NCBI RefSeq assembly: GCF_031348265.1
Contig: NZ_CP133771.1
Location: forward strand, 1,798,001 to 1,862,000
Origin: Streptomyces collinus
GTDB taxonomy: Bacteria; Actinomycetota; Actinomycetes; Streptomycetales; Streptomycetaceae
Length of the DNA: 64,000 nucleotides
Direction of reading: 5' to 3'
Below the pieces are notes generated by a model, which did no database searches, had not been told where the DNA came from, and saw only the letters and a list, made by a program, of their open reading frames with translations. Shown piece after piece: positions 42,019 to 50,882 of the stretch (its first letter is position 1; every line of letters starts with the position of its first letter). The position numbers were made by a program, and so were the translations under genes.

Positions 42019-42984
42019 ATGACTTCTACGTACGCTGTACTTAGTGAAGGTCTGGAGAAGCGGTTCGGGGAGGTCCGTGCCCTGCGGGGGCTGGACCTGG
42101 CGGTCGCCGAGGGGACGGTCTGCGGGGTCCTCGGGCCGAACGGGGCGGGGAAGACGACGGCCGTACGGCTGTTGACCACGCTGCTGCGGCCGGACGCGGG
42201 CTCCGCCCGCGTCGCGGGGCACGACCTCGTCCGCGAGGCCGCCGCCGTACGCCGCCGGATCGCCGTCACCGGGCAGGACACCTCGATCGACGGTGACCTC
42301 ACCGGACGCCAGAACCTCCAGCTGTTCGGCCGGCTGCACCGGGTGCGCGGTCCGGCCGGCCGGACCGCGGAACTCCTCGACCGCTTCGGCCTGACCGAGG
42401 CCGCCGACCGCCCCGCGTCCACCTACTCCGGCGGCATGCGCCGCCGCCTGGACCTCGCGGCGAGCCTGGTCCGCCGCCCCGACGTGCTGTTCCTGGACGA
42501 GCCGACGACCGGCCTCGACCCGGTCAGCCGCACCCTCATCCGGGACGTGGTGCGCGGCCTGACCACCGAGGGCACGACCGTGCTGCTCACCACGCAGTAC
42601 CTGGAGGAGGCCGACCAACTGGCCGACGACATCGCCCTGGTGGACCGGGGCCGGGTCACGCACACCGGGTCTCCGGAGCAGCTCAAGTCGCTGGTCGGGG
42701 CGCACGCCGAGGTCGTCGTGCCGGACGCGGACGTCCTCGCGAAGGCCGCGGGCGTGCTCGACCGGCTGACAGGCGCACAGCCCTCGTTCGACCACGAGCG
42801 CAACGCCGTGGGCGCGGTCAGCAAGGACCCGACCCTGACGATCCCGCTGCTGGTGCGCGCCCTGGACACGGCGGGGGTGCCGCTGCTCGACGTGAGCCTG
42901 CGCCCGCCGACCCTCGACGACGTGTTCCTGCGCCTGACGGAGACCACGACCGGGACCACCGACGAGAAGGAGCGTGTCGCATGA
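42019..42984 (+). CDS. ABC exporter ATP-binding protein (DrrA-like)
   Basis: 321 residues from ATG 42019. Walker A GPNGAGKTT, Q-loop GQDTSID, signature YSGGMRRRLDLAASL, Walker B VLFLDEPTTGLDP and the C-terminal DrrA-type tail RPPTLDDVFLRLT are present. The tail pairs with ABC-2 permeases for drug export. The stop overlaps the permease start (ATGA). Promoter and first codons are covered by two TetR operators. Confidence 0.95.
   Translation: MTSTYAVLSEGLEKRFGEVRALRGLDLAVAEGTVCGVLGPNGAGKTTAVRLLTTLLRPDAGSARVAGHDLVREAAAVRRRIAVTGQDTSIDGDLTGRQNLQLFGRLHRVRGPAGRTAELLDRFGLTEAADRPASTYSGGMRRRLDLAASLVRRPDVLFLDEPTTGLDPVSRTLIRDVVRGLTTEGTTVLLTTQYLEEADQLADDIALVDRGRVTHTGSPEQLKSLVGAHAEVVVPDADVLAKAAGVLDRLTGAQPSFDHERNAVGAVSKDPTLTIPLLVRALDTAGVPLLDVSLRPPTLDDVFLRLTETTTGTTDEKERVA
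42027..42043. promoter_or_regulatory. TetR operator 2 inside the ATPase gene: TACGTAC-GCT-GTACTTA
   Basis: The same palindrome with one mismatch and the complementary centre. It lies in codons 3-9 of the ABC ATPase gene, so it encodes the TYAVL stretch. Its centre is 43 bp from operator 1, about four helical turns. Confidence 0.75.
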
Positions 42985-43763
42985 GCGTGCTGGCGTACGA
43001 CGGGAGCGCGATGCTGGGCCGCCAGCTGCTGCGGATGCGGAACAACCCGGGGCTGCTGATCCTCACCCAGACGATGCCGATCAGCATGCTGCTGTTCTTC
43101 GGCTATGTCTTCGGCAGCGCGCTGGCGGTGCCGGGCGAGGCGTACCGGTCCTTCCTCGTACCGGGCCTGCTGGTGGCGACCGCCTCGGGCGGGATCATGA
43201 CCGGCATGTTCCAGGCGGCCCATGACACCCACCGGGGCGTGACGGACCGCTTCCGTACGCTGCCGATGAGCCGGGCGGCCGTGCCCCTGGGGCAGGCGGC
43301 GGCGGATGTGGTGGCCGCGGCCGCCGGGGCCGTGCCGTTCCTGCTGGTGGGCCTCGCCGTGGGCTGGCGAGTCGAGGGAAGCCCGCTCGAAGCGGTGGGG
43401 GCGTTCGCGCTGCTGATGCTGTTCCGCTTCGCGTGCACGTGGGCCGGGATCTACCTCGGCCTGCTCACCCGCAACGAGGAGGCGTCCGGCCAGTTGGGCG
43501 GTGCGACGTTCCTGCTGCCACTGCTGTCCAGCGCCTACATCCCGACGCGGGGACTGCCGGACTGGCTGCGGACGATCGCCGAGTGGAATCCGATCAGCGC
43601 GGTGGCGACGGCCCTGCGGGACCTGTTCGGCAACGCGCCGGTGCCCGACGGGGCGGCCTGGCCGGTGGCCCACCCCGTCGCGGGGTCGCTCCTGTGGTGC
43701 GCCGTACTGCTCGGGGTGTTCGTGCCGCTCGCCGTGCGTCAGTACGCGCACGGGGAGCGGTGA
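42981..43763 (+). CDS. ABC-2 type exporter permease (DrrB-like)
   Basis: 260 residues with six helices: an N-terminal one near residues 30-46, then about 56-75, 108-128, 137-160, 168-188 and 228-250. It shows the loop FRTLPMSRAAVPLGQAAADV typical of ABC-2 permeases. Together with the ATPase it forms a drug or lipid exporter. It is the last gene of the operon. Confidence 0.93.
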   Translation: MSVLAYDGSAMLGRQLLRMRNNPGLLILTQTMPISMLLFFGYVFGSALAVPGEAYRSFLVPGLLVATASGGIMTGMFQAAHDTHRGVTDRFRTLPMSRAAVPLGQAAADVVAAAAGAVPFLLVGLAVGWRVEGSPLEAVGAFALLMLFRFACTWAGIYLGLLTRNEEASGQLGGATFLLPLLSSAYIPTRGLPDWLRTIAEWNPISAVATALRDLFGNAPVPDGAAWPVAHPVAGSLLWCAVLLGVFVPLAVRQYAHGER

Positions 43764-43941
43764 ACGGGCGGCCGGAACCGCGGACGTCGCCCCCGGTCAC
43801 TGCCGGGCGGGGATGTGGCACCGACAGGGGGCGTGCCGCGCTCGGGAACACACCTGGCGCCGCTGCGTGCCGCGGGGATGACGGACGACGGGTGTCGCAG
43901 CGCCGGCGCCGGGGGCGGTGTGACCGCCCGAGCGCGGTCCC

Positions 43942-44208
43942 CTACCTGCTGCCGAACAGCGTGCGGCGCAGCCGGCGCAGCGGCGCGAAGAGCGAGACGC
44001 GACGCACGCGCGCACCCCTGCCACTGCGGTCGTGCGGCTGACGCGCGGTCAGTTCCCGCATCAACGAGGTCGCCTCGACCGTCTCCCGCTGGGGGACGGC
44101 AGGGCCGCCCAGCACCGAGAGGTGGCGGTCGAGGCGCGAACTGGTCGCGCTGCTCCCGCAGGTGATCGCAGGGACCCTGGCCCTGCTGCGCACTGTTATC
44201 TGATCCAT
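43942..44208 (-). CDS. Small hypothetical basic protein
   Basis: 88 residues from ATG 44208, with ggggag 5 bp upstream. It is rich in Arg and Ser, with no membrane segment or known motif; the end is RRVSLFAPLRRLRRTLFGSR. I do not recognise it. The good ribosome site supports a real gene. The 178-bp gap after the ABC permease holds nothing else. Confidence 0.5.
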   Translation of the reverse strand: MDQITVRSRARVPAITCGSSATSSRLDRHLSVLGGPAVPQRETVEATSLMRELTARQPHDRSGRGARVRRVSLFAPLRRLRRTLFGSR

Positions 44209-44334
44209 GTCACTCCCCACCCGTACGAGTCCACCCGGCCCGGGCAGGTTAACCCTATCGCCCCGTCCGGGCACGCGTGTATCTCGGTCACAGGATTCAC
44301 CTTCCCCATAAGGGGGTTGACGATGTATCTCCGA

Positions 44335-45153
44335 TTACTCTCCGAATCCAACAGATTTCAGGGCGAGTTGGACGATCGGCTGGGTAGTGGGCTGCGGCGA
44401 TCCCCCGTCGGGCTCGACGGTCACGGCCAGTGACGTCGCGGAGGTGCCCAGACCCGTCGCGACCAGGGGCGTGTCGCGCTCGAAGAGCCCGAGGGAGCGC
44501 GGTTGCGCGCCCGGGCGCATGAGCCACAACTGGTGCACGCGGCCGCCCGACGGGGCTCCGTATCCGCCGAGGGTGACCACCGCACTCCCCTCCGTGGCGG
44601 AAGCGATCACTCCGATGGTGCGCCCCCGCCCGTCCCGGCCACTGCTCGCACGGGCGTCCGGAGCCGCCAGAACGTGGGCGATCTCACGTGACCGATCTTG
44701 CTCGGCGGTCAGCCGGTCCTGGGTCCGGTTCGCCTGCACGGCGAACAGCGAGGCGACGACGAGGGCCGCGGCGGCGGTGGCCGTCGCGAAGGGCACGAAC
44801 AGCGGGATCCGGCGCCGTTGCCGCTGCCGCGGCGGCGGCTGGGCGCCCCACACGTGCGGCGGCAGCTGCGTCGCACGCGCCCGTGCCGGCTCGCGCCCCG
44901 CACCCTGCGGTGCCGGGTCCTGCGGAGTCGTCCGTACGGCGAGCATGACCCGGTCGCGCATCGCGGCCGGGGGCGGTGCGGTCGTGGACCAGGCCAGCCG
45001 GACGGCGTCCTCGGTCAGGGCGCGCACCTCGGCGGCGCAGCGGTCGCAGTCCCTCAGGTGCTTCTCGAAGCGGACCCGCTCCGGGGGCTCCAGGGCGTCC
45101 AGCGCGTAGGGCGCGGCGAGCGAGTGCAGGTCCTCGCGGCGGAAGAGGCTCAT
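44335..45153 (-). CDS. RskA-type membrane anti-sigma factor
   Basis: 272 residues from ATG 45153, overlapping the sigma gene stop (ATGA). The N-terminal zinc-binding anti-sigma domain has H-x3-C-x2-C (His32, Cys36, Cys39). A single membrane helix lies at about 117-139, followed by an extracytoplasmic RskA domain (GRVHQLWLMRPGAQPRSLGLF and SLAVTVEPDGGSPQP). It binds and holds the ECF sigma factor encoded just before it; release would need proteolysis. Oxidation of the zinc site is one possible signal. Confidence 0.92.
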   Translation of the reverse strand: MSLFRREDLHSLAAPYALDALEPPERVRFEKHLRDCDRCAAEVRALTEDAVRLAWSTTAPPPAAMRDRVMLAVRTTPQDPAPQGAGREPARARATQLPPHVWGAQPPPRQRQRRRIPLFVPFATATAAAALVVASLFAVQANRTQDRLTAEQDRSREIAHVLAAPDARASSGRDGRGRTIGVIASATEGSAVVTLGGYGAPSGGRVHQLWLMRPGAQPRSLGLFERDTPLVATGLGTSATSLAVTVEPDGGSPQPTTQPIVQLALKSVGFGE

Positions 45154-45692
45154 GCCACACCTCCCAGGCACTCGCGCATACGGGTCAGTCCGTCCCGCAT
45201 CCGGGTCTTGACGGTGCCCAGCGGCAGGGAGAGCTGCTCGGCCACCTCACGGTACGTGTAGCCCTCGTAGTAGGCGAGGGTGACCGACTGGCGCTGCAGG
45301 ACGGTGAGCCGGTCGAGGCAGCGGCGTACCCACTCGCGTTCGAGGCCGGCCTCGACCTCCTCGGTGACCTGGTCGAAGGCGGGCTGGTTCGCGCGGAGCG
45401 CCTCGCGCTGCTCGCGTTCCCCGGCCGCCCGGGCACTGCGGACCCGGTCGACGGCGCGACGGTGTGCGAGGGTGAGGATCCAGGACATCGCGCTGCCCCG
45501 GCCCGGGTCGAACTTCGCCGCGGACCGCCACAGTTCGAGCAGCACCTCCTGAGCCACCTCCTCCGACTGGGCGGGGTCGCGCACCACACGCCGTACGAGA
45601 CCGAACACGGGACCGGACACCAGTCCGTACAGCTCCTCGAAGGCCTTCTGGTCCCCACCTGCCACGAGCAGCAGCAGCTCGTCCGCCTCCAC
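45150..45692 (-). CDS. SigK-like ECF sigma factor
   Basis: 180 residues from GTG 45692, chosen because ggagaggggg lies 6 bp upstream; ATG 45743 or 45758 would add an Arg-rich leader. Region 2 has FGLVRRVVRDPAQSEEVAQEVLLELWR and region 4 has LTVLQRQSVTLAYYEGYTYREVAEQLSLPLGTVKTRMRDGL. Pairing with an RskA-type anti-sigma is the SigK arrangement. It is divergent from the DUF4331-TPR-NicO genes, which carry a SigK-like promoter. Confidence 0.92.
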   Translation of the reverse strand: MEADELLLLVAGGDQKAFEELYGLVSGPVFGLVRRVVRDPAQSEEVAQEVLLELWRSAAKFDPGRGSAMSWILTLAHRRAVDRVRSARAAGEREQREALRANQPAFDQVTEEVEAGLEREWVRRCLDRLTVLQRQSVTLAYYEGYTYREVAEQLSLPLGTVKTRMRDGLTRMRECLGGVA

Positions 45693-45853
45693 TCGGTCCC
45701 CCTCTCCGAGGCCGCACCGGGCCTGTCCCCTCACACGAGGCATTCGCAACGCACACACCTCCGGACGGTGTTACGGATCAGCGCGCCGAAAACGCGGGTC
45801 GCCCGGCGATGAAACAACTTCCCCGACTCGCCGTAAGAACGTTTGAGATTCGA

Positions 45854-45881
45854 CCAATCCGCTTCGCCGACCACTCCGAAT
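45854..45881 (+). promoter_or_regulatory. SigK-like promoter before the DUF4331 operon
   Basis: CCAATCC (45854-45860), 15 bp, then CCGAAT (45876-45881), which stands 38 bp before the DUF4331 ATG. From memory, mycobacterial SigK promoters read CCATCC and CCGAAT about 16 bp apart, so the adjacent ECF sigma could use this one. Confidence 0.5.
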
Positions 45882-45919
45882 GGCGTGTGTCAGGCAAGTT
45901 GGCACCGAGGACGGACGGC

Positions 45920-47452
45920 ATGACACCTACCTTCAGGACCGGCGCGGGGCGCCGGAGCATCGCGACTGTGATCTGTGGTGCGCTGGCCACCGGCGGGCTC
46001 GCCGCCGCCGGTGTGACCGCGCTGGCACCTGAGGAGGCCTCCGCCTCCAGCCACCGCGAGGCCCCGCTGATCTCGGGAACCCCCCAGTACGACAACACCG
46101 ACGTGTACGCGTTCGTCAGCCCGGACAAGCCGGACACGACGACCATCGTCGCGAACTGGATCCCCTTCGAGGAACCGGCCGGAGGGCCCAACTTCTTCAC
46201 GTTCGCCGAGGACGCCCAGTACGACCTGCGCATCGACAGCAACGGCGACGCGAAGGAAGACCTGGTCTTCCGGTACACGTTCAAGACTCATACGAAGAAC
46301 GACAAGACGTTCCTGTACAACACGGGCCCGGTCGAGAGCCTCGACGACCCCGACCTGAACATCACGCAGACGTACGACCTCGAACTGATCAAGCTGCGGA
46401 ACCTGAAGGCCGTGTCGAAGACCAAGGTCGCCGACGACGTGCCGGTGGCGCCGTCGAACGTCGGCAAGGCGTCGATGCCGGACTACAACGCCCTGCGCAA
46501 GCAGGCGGTCCACAAGCTCGCCGGGGGCGCCCAGACGTTCGCCGGGCAGGCCGACGACCCGTTCTTCCTGGATCTGCGCGTCTTCGACCTGCTCTACGGC
46601 GGGAACCTCTCCGAGGTCGGCAACGACACTCTCAAGGGCTACAACGTCAACTCGATCGCCCTGCAGGTCCCCAACAGCTTCATCGCCGAGTCGCACGAGC
46701 AGCCGGTCGTCGGCATCTGGTCGACGACCCAGCGCAAGAACGCCAAGGGCTACTTCACGCAGGTCTCGCGCCTCGGCAACCCGCTGGTCAACGAGGTCGT
46801 CAACCCGCTGAAGGACAAGGACAAGTTCAACGCGTCCACGCCGCGGGACGACGGCGCGTTCCTGGAGAACGTCACCAACCCGGAGCTGCCCAAGCTCATC
46901 GAGGCGATCTACAAGATCCCGGCGCCGGACGAGCCGCGCAACGACCTGGTCGACGTCTTCCTCAAGGGCGTCAAGGACCTCAACCAGCCCCCGCACGTGA
47001 CGCCTTCGGAGCAGCTGCGGCTCAACACCTCGATCAAGCCGGCCGCGAAGCCCAAGCGGCTGGGTGTCCTCGACGGTGACAACGCCGGCTTCCCCAACGG
47101 CCGTCGCCTCACCGACGACGTGATCGACGCCTCGCTCCAGGTCGTCGAGGGCGAGCTGGTGGGTGCGAAGAACGACCTCGGTGACGCGGTCGACAAGAAC
47201 GACAAGAAGTTCGAGAAGTCCTTCCCGTACGTCGCCCTGCCGACGGAAGGGTCGCGCGGCCCGCTCGCCAAGGGCGTCGACGGCGGCAACGACGTGCGCA
47301 GCCAGCTGGGCGACGCGCTCCAGCCGGCCGGCGCCGAGGGTTCGGACGACACGCGCCTGATCGCCGCGTCCGCGGGGGCCGGGGCGGGCGGCATCGTCCT
47401 GATCGGCGCGGCCCTGATGTGGTGGCGCCGCATGCGGAACCGGGCGTACTGA
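45920..47452 (+). CDS. DUF4331 family exported protein
   Basis: 510 residues from ATG 45920 (MTPTFRTGAGRRS). The signal region is IATVICGALATGGLAAAGV, with cleavage near SASSHR. The family start SSHREAPLISGTPQYDNTDVYAFVSPDKP is clear, and a C-terminal helix with GGIVLIGAALMWWRRMRNRAY anchors it. DUF4331 proteins have no assigned function. Its TPR and NicO partners and the divergent sigma/anti-sigma pair form one module. Confidence 0.9.
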   Translation: MTPTFRTGAGRRSIATVICGALATGGLAAAGVTALAPEEASASSHREAPLISGTPQYDNTDVYAFVSPDKPDTTTIVANWIPFEEPAGGPNFFTFAEDAQYDLRIDSNGDAKEDLVFRYTFKTHTKNDKTFLYNTGPVESLDDPDLNITQTYDLELIKLRNLKAVSKTKVADDVPVAPSNVGKASMPDYNALRKQAVHKLAGGAQTFAGQADDPFFLDLRVFDLLYGGNLSEVGNDTLKGYNVNSIALQVPNSFIAESHEQPVVGIWSTTQRKNAKGYFTQVSRLGNPLVNEVVNPLKDKDKFNASTPRDDGAFLENVTNPELPKLIEAIYKIPAPDEPRNDLVDVFLKGVKDLNQPPHVTPSEQLRLNTSIKPAAKPKRLGVLDGDNAGFPNGRRLTDDVIDASLQVVEGELVGAKNDLGDAVDKNDKKFEKSFPYVALPTEGSRGPLAKGVDGGNDVRSQLGDALQPAGAEGSDDTRLIAASAGAGAGGIVLIGAALMWWRRMRNRAY

Positions 47453-47553
47453 CCCGCTCCGCTCCCACCGACCGGCGCGGCCCGTTCCCCGTCCCCCACG
47501 GCGCGGGCCGCGTCGCCGATTCCCGCACCAGCACATCCGACCGAGGAGAGGTC

Positions 47554-49185
47554 ATGCCTCCGCGTACGACCGACAGCACACCGGAGAGGCGCGACGACGA
47601 CCGAGCGCCGTCGACGGGCCCGGAGCCCGAGACCGCCGGGGAGCGGGAGGGCGGTGCGGCTGCCGGGGCGGGGGCCGGTTCCGGCAAGGGCGGCGACGGC
47701 ACATCCGGCGCCCGCCCTGCCGAGCCCGGCGCCGGAGACACCGCGCCCACCCCCTCCCCGGCCGGCGGGGACGGCGACGAAGCCGGCGAAGGCGGCGACG
47801 ACACGGACCAGCGGGTCGCCGCGATGCGACGGGCCGCCGACGGAGGGCGGCGGTGGCGGGCCCTGCATCTGGCCGGGTGTGCCGTGCTGCTGGCGGTCGC
47901 GGTGACGGGCGGGGCCGTCGCGGTCGGCGGCGGGCAGGACGGCGGGACCGGCGTCGACGCCGTGTCGGCGGCCGGGGCGTTGTCGCCCGGCGATCTCGCC
48001 CGGGGAGACCTCGACGCGGGGATCGCCTCCCTGCAGAAGCATCTCCGCGCCCAGCCGAGGGACTTCGGCGGCTGGTCCACCCTCGGGGTGGCCTACGTCG
48101 AGCAGGCCCGCACGAAGGGCGACCCGTCCCGGTATCCGCAGGCCGAGCGCGCCCTGCGGCGCTCCCTCGACCTGGAACCCGGCAACGACCAGGCCCTGGC
48201 CGGGCAGGCCGCCCTCGCCGCGGCCCGGCACGACTTCCCCGGCGCCCTGAACCACGCCGACCGGGCCCTGAAGCAGAACCCGTACAACGAACGCGCCCTG
48301 TGCACCCGTATCGACGCGCTCGTGGAACTCGGCCGGTACGACGACGCCGCGAAGGCCGCCGACACCGCCGACGACAGGCGCCCCGGCGTCCCCGTCTTCA
48401 CGCGGTACGCGTACGTGCACGAGCTGCGCGGCGACGTCCGTACGGCGCGGTCCGTGCTGGAGCGCGCCCTGGGCTCCGCGAGCGCCCCGGCCGACGTCGC
48501 GTACGTCGCCACCTCGCTGGGGCAACTCGCCTGGAACCAGGGCGAGTACAAGACGGCCCTCGGCCACTACGCCCGTGCCCTGGCCGCCGACGACGCGTAC
48601 CTGCCCGCGCTGGAGGGCCGCGCCCGCACCCAGGCCGCGAGCGGTGACCGGGCCGCTGCCGTGGCCGGTCTCGAACAGGTCGTCGCCCAGTTCCCGCTGC
48701 CCGGCCCGCTCGTCGCCCTCGGCGAGCTGTACGAGGACCGGGGCGCCGACGGCGACCGGGCCAAAGCCGGCGACCAGTACGCCCTCGTCGACGCCTGGAC
48801 GGCCCTCGCCCGCGCCGGTGGCGCCAACACCGACCTGGAGACGGCTCTGGCCGCCGCCGACCACGGCGACAAGAAGGAAGCCCTGCGCTCCGCCCGCGCC
48901 GAGTGGGACCGCCGCCACAGCGTGCACACCGCCGACGCCCTCGCCTGGGCCCTGCACGTCAACGGCCGCGACGAGGAGGCCCTGCCGTACGCCCGCCGGG
49001 CGACGGCGACCGGCTACCGCAACGCCGTCTTCCTCTATCACCGCGGTGTCATCGAGCGCGCCACCGGCGACGAGCGCGGGGCCCGCACGCACCTGAAGGC
49101 CGCACTGGACCTGAACCCCGGCTTCTCGCCCCTCGGCGCGCGCGAGGCCCGTACCGCACTCAAGGACCTGGAGGGGAACCGGTGA
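47554..49185 (+). CDS. Membrane-anchored TPR protein
   Basis: 543 residues from ATG 47554, with gaggagagg upstream. The first 100 residues are Gly/Ala/Pro/Asp-rich and disordered. A single helix lies at about 104-124. From about 145 on, tetratricopeptide repeats follow (RALRRSLDLEPGNDQALAG, ALGHYARALAADDAYLPAL, HLKAALDLNPGFSPLGA). It is likely an extracytoplasmic scaffold. Its stop overlaps the NicO gene start (GTGA), so their products should be made in step. Confidence 0.85.
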   Translation: MPPRTTDSTPERRDDDRAPSTGPEPETAGEREGGAAAGAGAGSGKGGDGTSGARPAEPGAGDTAPTPSPAGGDGDEAGEGGDDTDQRVAAMRRAADGGRRWRALHLAGCAVLLAVAVTGGAVAVGGGQDGGTGVDAVSAAGALSPGDLARGDLDAGIASLQKHLRAQPRDFGGWSTLGVAYVEQARTKGDPSRYPQAERALRRSLDLEPGNDQALAGQAALAAARHDFPGALNHADRALKQNPYNERALCTRIDALVELGRYDDAAKAADTADDRRPGVPVFTRYAYVHELRGDVRTARSVLERALGSASAPADVAYVATSLGQLAWNQGEYKTALGHYARALAADDAYLPALEGRARTQAASGDRAAAVAGLEQVVAQFPLPGPLVALGELYEDRGADGDRAKAGDQYALVDAWTALARAGGANTDLETALAAADHGDKKEALRSARAEWDRRHSVHTADALAWALHVNGRDEEALPYARRATATGYRNAVFLYHRGVIERATGDERGARTHLKAALDLNPGFSPLGAREARTALKDLEGNR

Positions 49186-50768
49186 CCCTGCGCCGGCTGT
49201 TCGCGTCCGGCGCCGCCGTCCTGACGGCCGCCTGCGCGCTCACCCTGCTGCCCGCCGCCACGGCGAGCGCCCACCCGCTGGGCAACTTCACCGTCAACCG
49301 CTACGACGGCCTGGTCGCCGCCCCCGGCGAGCTGCGGGTCCATCACGTCGAGGACCTCGCCGAGATTCCCGCGACCCAGGCGGCGCCGGACATCAAGCGG
49401 CTGGGCATCGCCATGTGGGCTCGCGAGCGGTGCGCCACGGCCGCCGAGGACAGCCGCGCGACCGTCGACGGGCGCGAGGTCGCCCTCTCCGCCGAGCGCA
49501 GCAAGGCGCGTGTGCGGCCCGGGCAGGCGGGGCTCGACACCCTGCGGGTGGAGTGCGAGCTGACCGCTGCTCTGCCGGCGGGCGAGAAGACCGTGTCCCT
49601 CGGCTTCCGTGGTGCGGGGGCTTCCGGCGGCCCGGGCTGGCGGGAGATCACGGCACGGGGCGACCGTATGACGCTCGCCGCCTCGGACGTGCCGGAGAAG
49701 TCGATATCGGCCGAGCTGACCCGCTACCCGGAGGAGTTGCTGTCCTCCCCGGCCGACACCGCGTCGGCCGCCCTCCGGGTGCGCCCCGGCGGCTCGGCCC
49801 TGGCCGAGGAGGAGTCGGACGCCCCCGCGGCCTCGGTGCTCCCGCGCGGCGCGGACCGCTGGACGCGTGCCCTGGACGACCTGGTGGCCCGGCAGGACCT
49901 CAGCGCCGGCTTCGCCGCGCTGGCCCTCCTCATCGCCGTCGTCCTGGGTGCGATGCACGCGCTCGCGCCGGGCCACGGCAAGACCATCATGGCCGCCACG
50001 GCGGCGGCCCGGGGCGGGCAGGCCCGGATGAAGGACGTCCTGCCCATGGCCGCCTCGGTGACCGTCACCCACACCCTGGGTGTGGTCGCCCTGGGCCTCC
50101 TGGTCACGGCCGGCTCGGCGGCGGCGCCGTCGGTGATCGCCTGGCTCGGTGTCGCCAGCGGCATCCTGGTGACCCTGGCGGGCGCGAGCCTGCTCCGCCG
50201 CGCCCTGCGCAACCGGGCGCACACCCACCAGCCGCACGGTCATCATCACGGCCACCAACACGGCCACGGAAGCCACACCCACGACCACGACGGCCACACG
50301 CACGACCACGACCACAAGCACGACCACGACCACGACCACCCGCACGATCACAGCCACCCCCACTCCCACCCCCACACGATCGAGCACACCCACGGCGGTT
50401 TCACCCACAGCCACCCCGTCGCGCCCACCCTGCGCGGCACGATCCTCATGGGCTTCGCGGGCGGGCTCGTGCCCAGCCCGTCCGCCGTGGTGGTGCTGGT
50501 CGGCGCCGCGGCCCTCGGGCAGGCCTGGTTCGGGCTGCTGCTCGTCGTCGCCTACGGCGTCGGACTGGCGCTCACCCTCACGGCCGCCGGATACGCCGTC
50601 GTGAAGGCGGGCAGCGGCATGACCCGGCTCCTGGACCGGCGCCCCCGCTGGACGGTGGGCCCGATGGCGGCCCTGGTGCGCCGGACCGCTCCGCTCGGCT
50701 CGGCCTTCGCCGTGGTGGTTCTCGGTGCCGGACTGGTGTTCAAGGGGGCGGCATCCGCACTCGGCTGA
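49182..50768 (+). CDS. NicO/RcnA-type nickel/cobalt transporter with His-rich loop
   Basis: 528 residues from the GTG overlapping the TPR stop. A signal peptide ends ATASAHP, and an extracytoplasmic domain covers about residues 30-235. Helices then begin with the family motif AMHALAPGHGKT, and a second half has MGFAGGLVPSPSAVVVLVGA. Between them is a loop of about 60 residues with over thirty His, Asp and Gly (50220-50405) that should bind Ni, Co or Zn. The module probably exports metal. It follows the SigK-type promoter. Confidence 0.9.
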   Translation: MTLRRLFASGAAVLTAACALTLLPAATASAHPLGNFTVNRYDGLVAAPGELRVHHVEDLAEIPATQAAPDIKRLGIAMWARERCATAAEDSRATVDGREVALSAERSKARVRPGQAGLDTLRVECELTAALPAGEKTVSLGFRGAGASGGPGWREITARGDRMTLAASDVPEKSISAELTRYPEELLSSPADTASAALRVRPGGSALAEEESDAPAASVLPRGADRWTRALDDLVARQDLSAGFAALALLIAVVLGAMHALAPGHGKTIMAATAAARGGQARMKDVLPMAASVTVTHTLGVVALGLLVTAGSAAAPSVIAWLGVASGILVTLAGASLLRRALRNRAHTHQPHGHHHGHQHGHGSHTHDHDGHTHDHDHKHDHDHDHPHDHSHPHSHPHTIEHTHGGFTHSHPVAPTLRGTILMGFAGGLVPSPSAVVVLVGAAALGQAWFGLLLVVAYGVGLALTLTAAGYAVVKAGSGMTRLLDRRPRWTVGPMAALVRRTAPLGSAFAVVVLGAGLVFKGAASALG

Positions 50769-50882
50769 GTTACGTTCGTGAGGCGTCGGACGTCAGGAGA
50801 AATGCGGACGTCGTGAGGAAATCCGACCTCGTGGGGAAAACACACCCCATGGAGATTTCGCCCGGCTGCGAATGGGGGCGCC

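Noticed and set aside
45890-47536. A 548-codon minus-strand frame across DUF4331
   Set aside because: The composition is Val/Arg/Asp repeats without a start context; DUF4331 on the plus strand explains the region.
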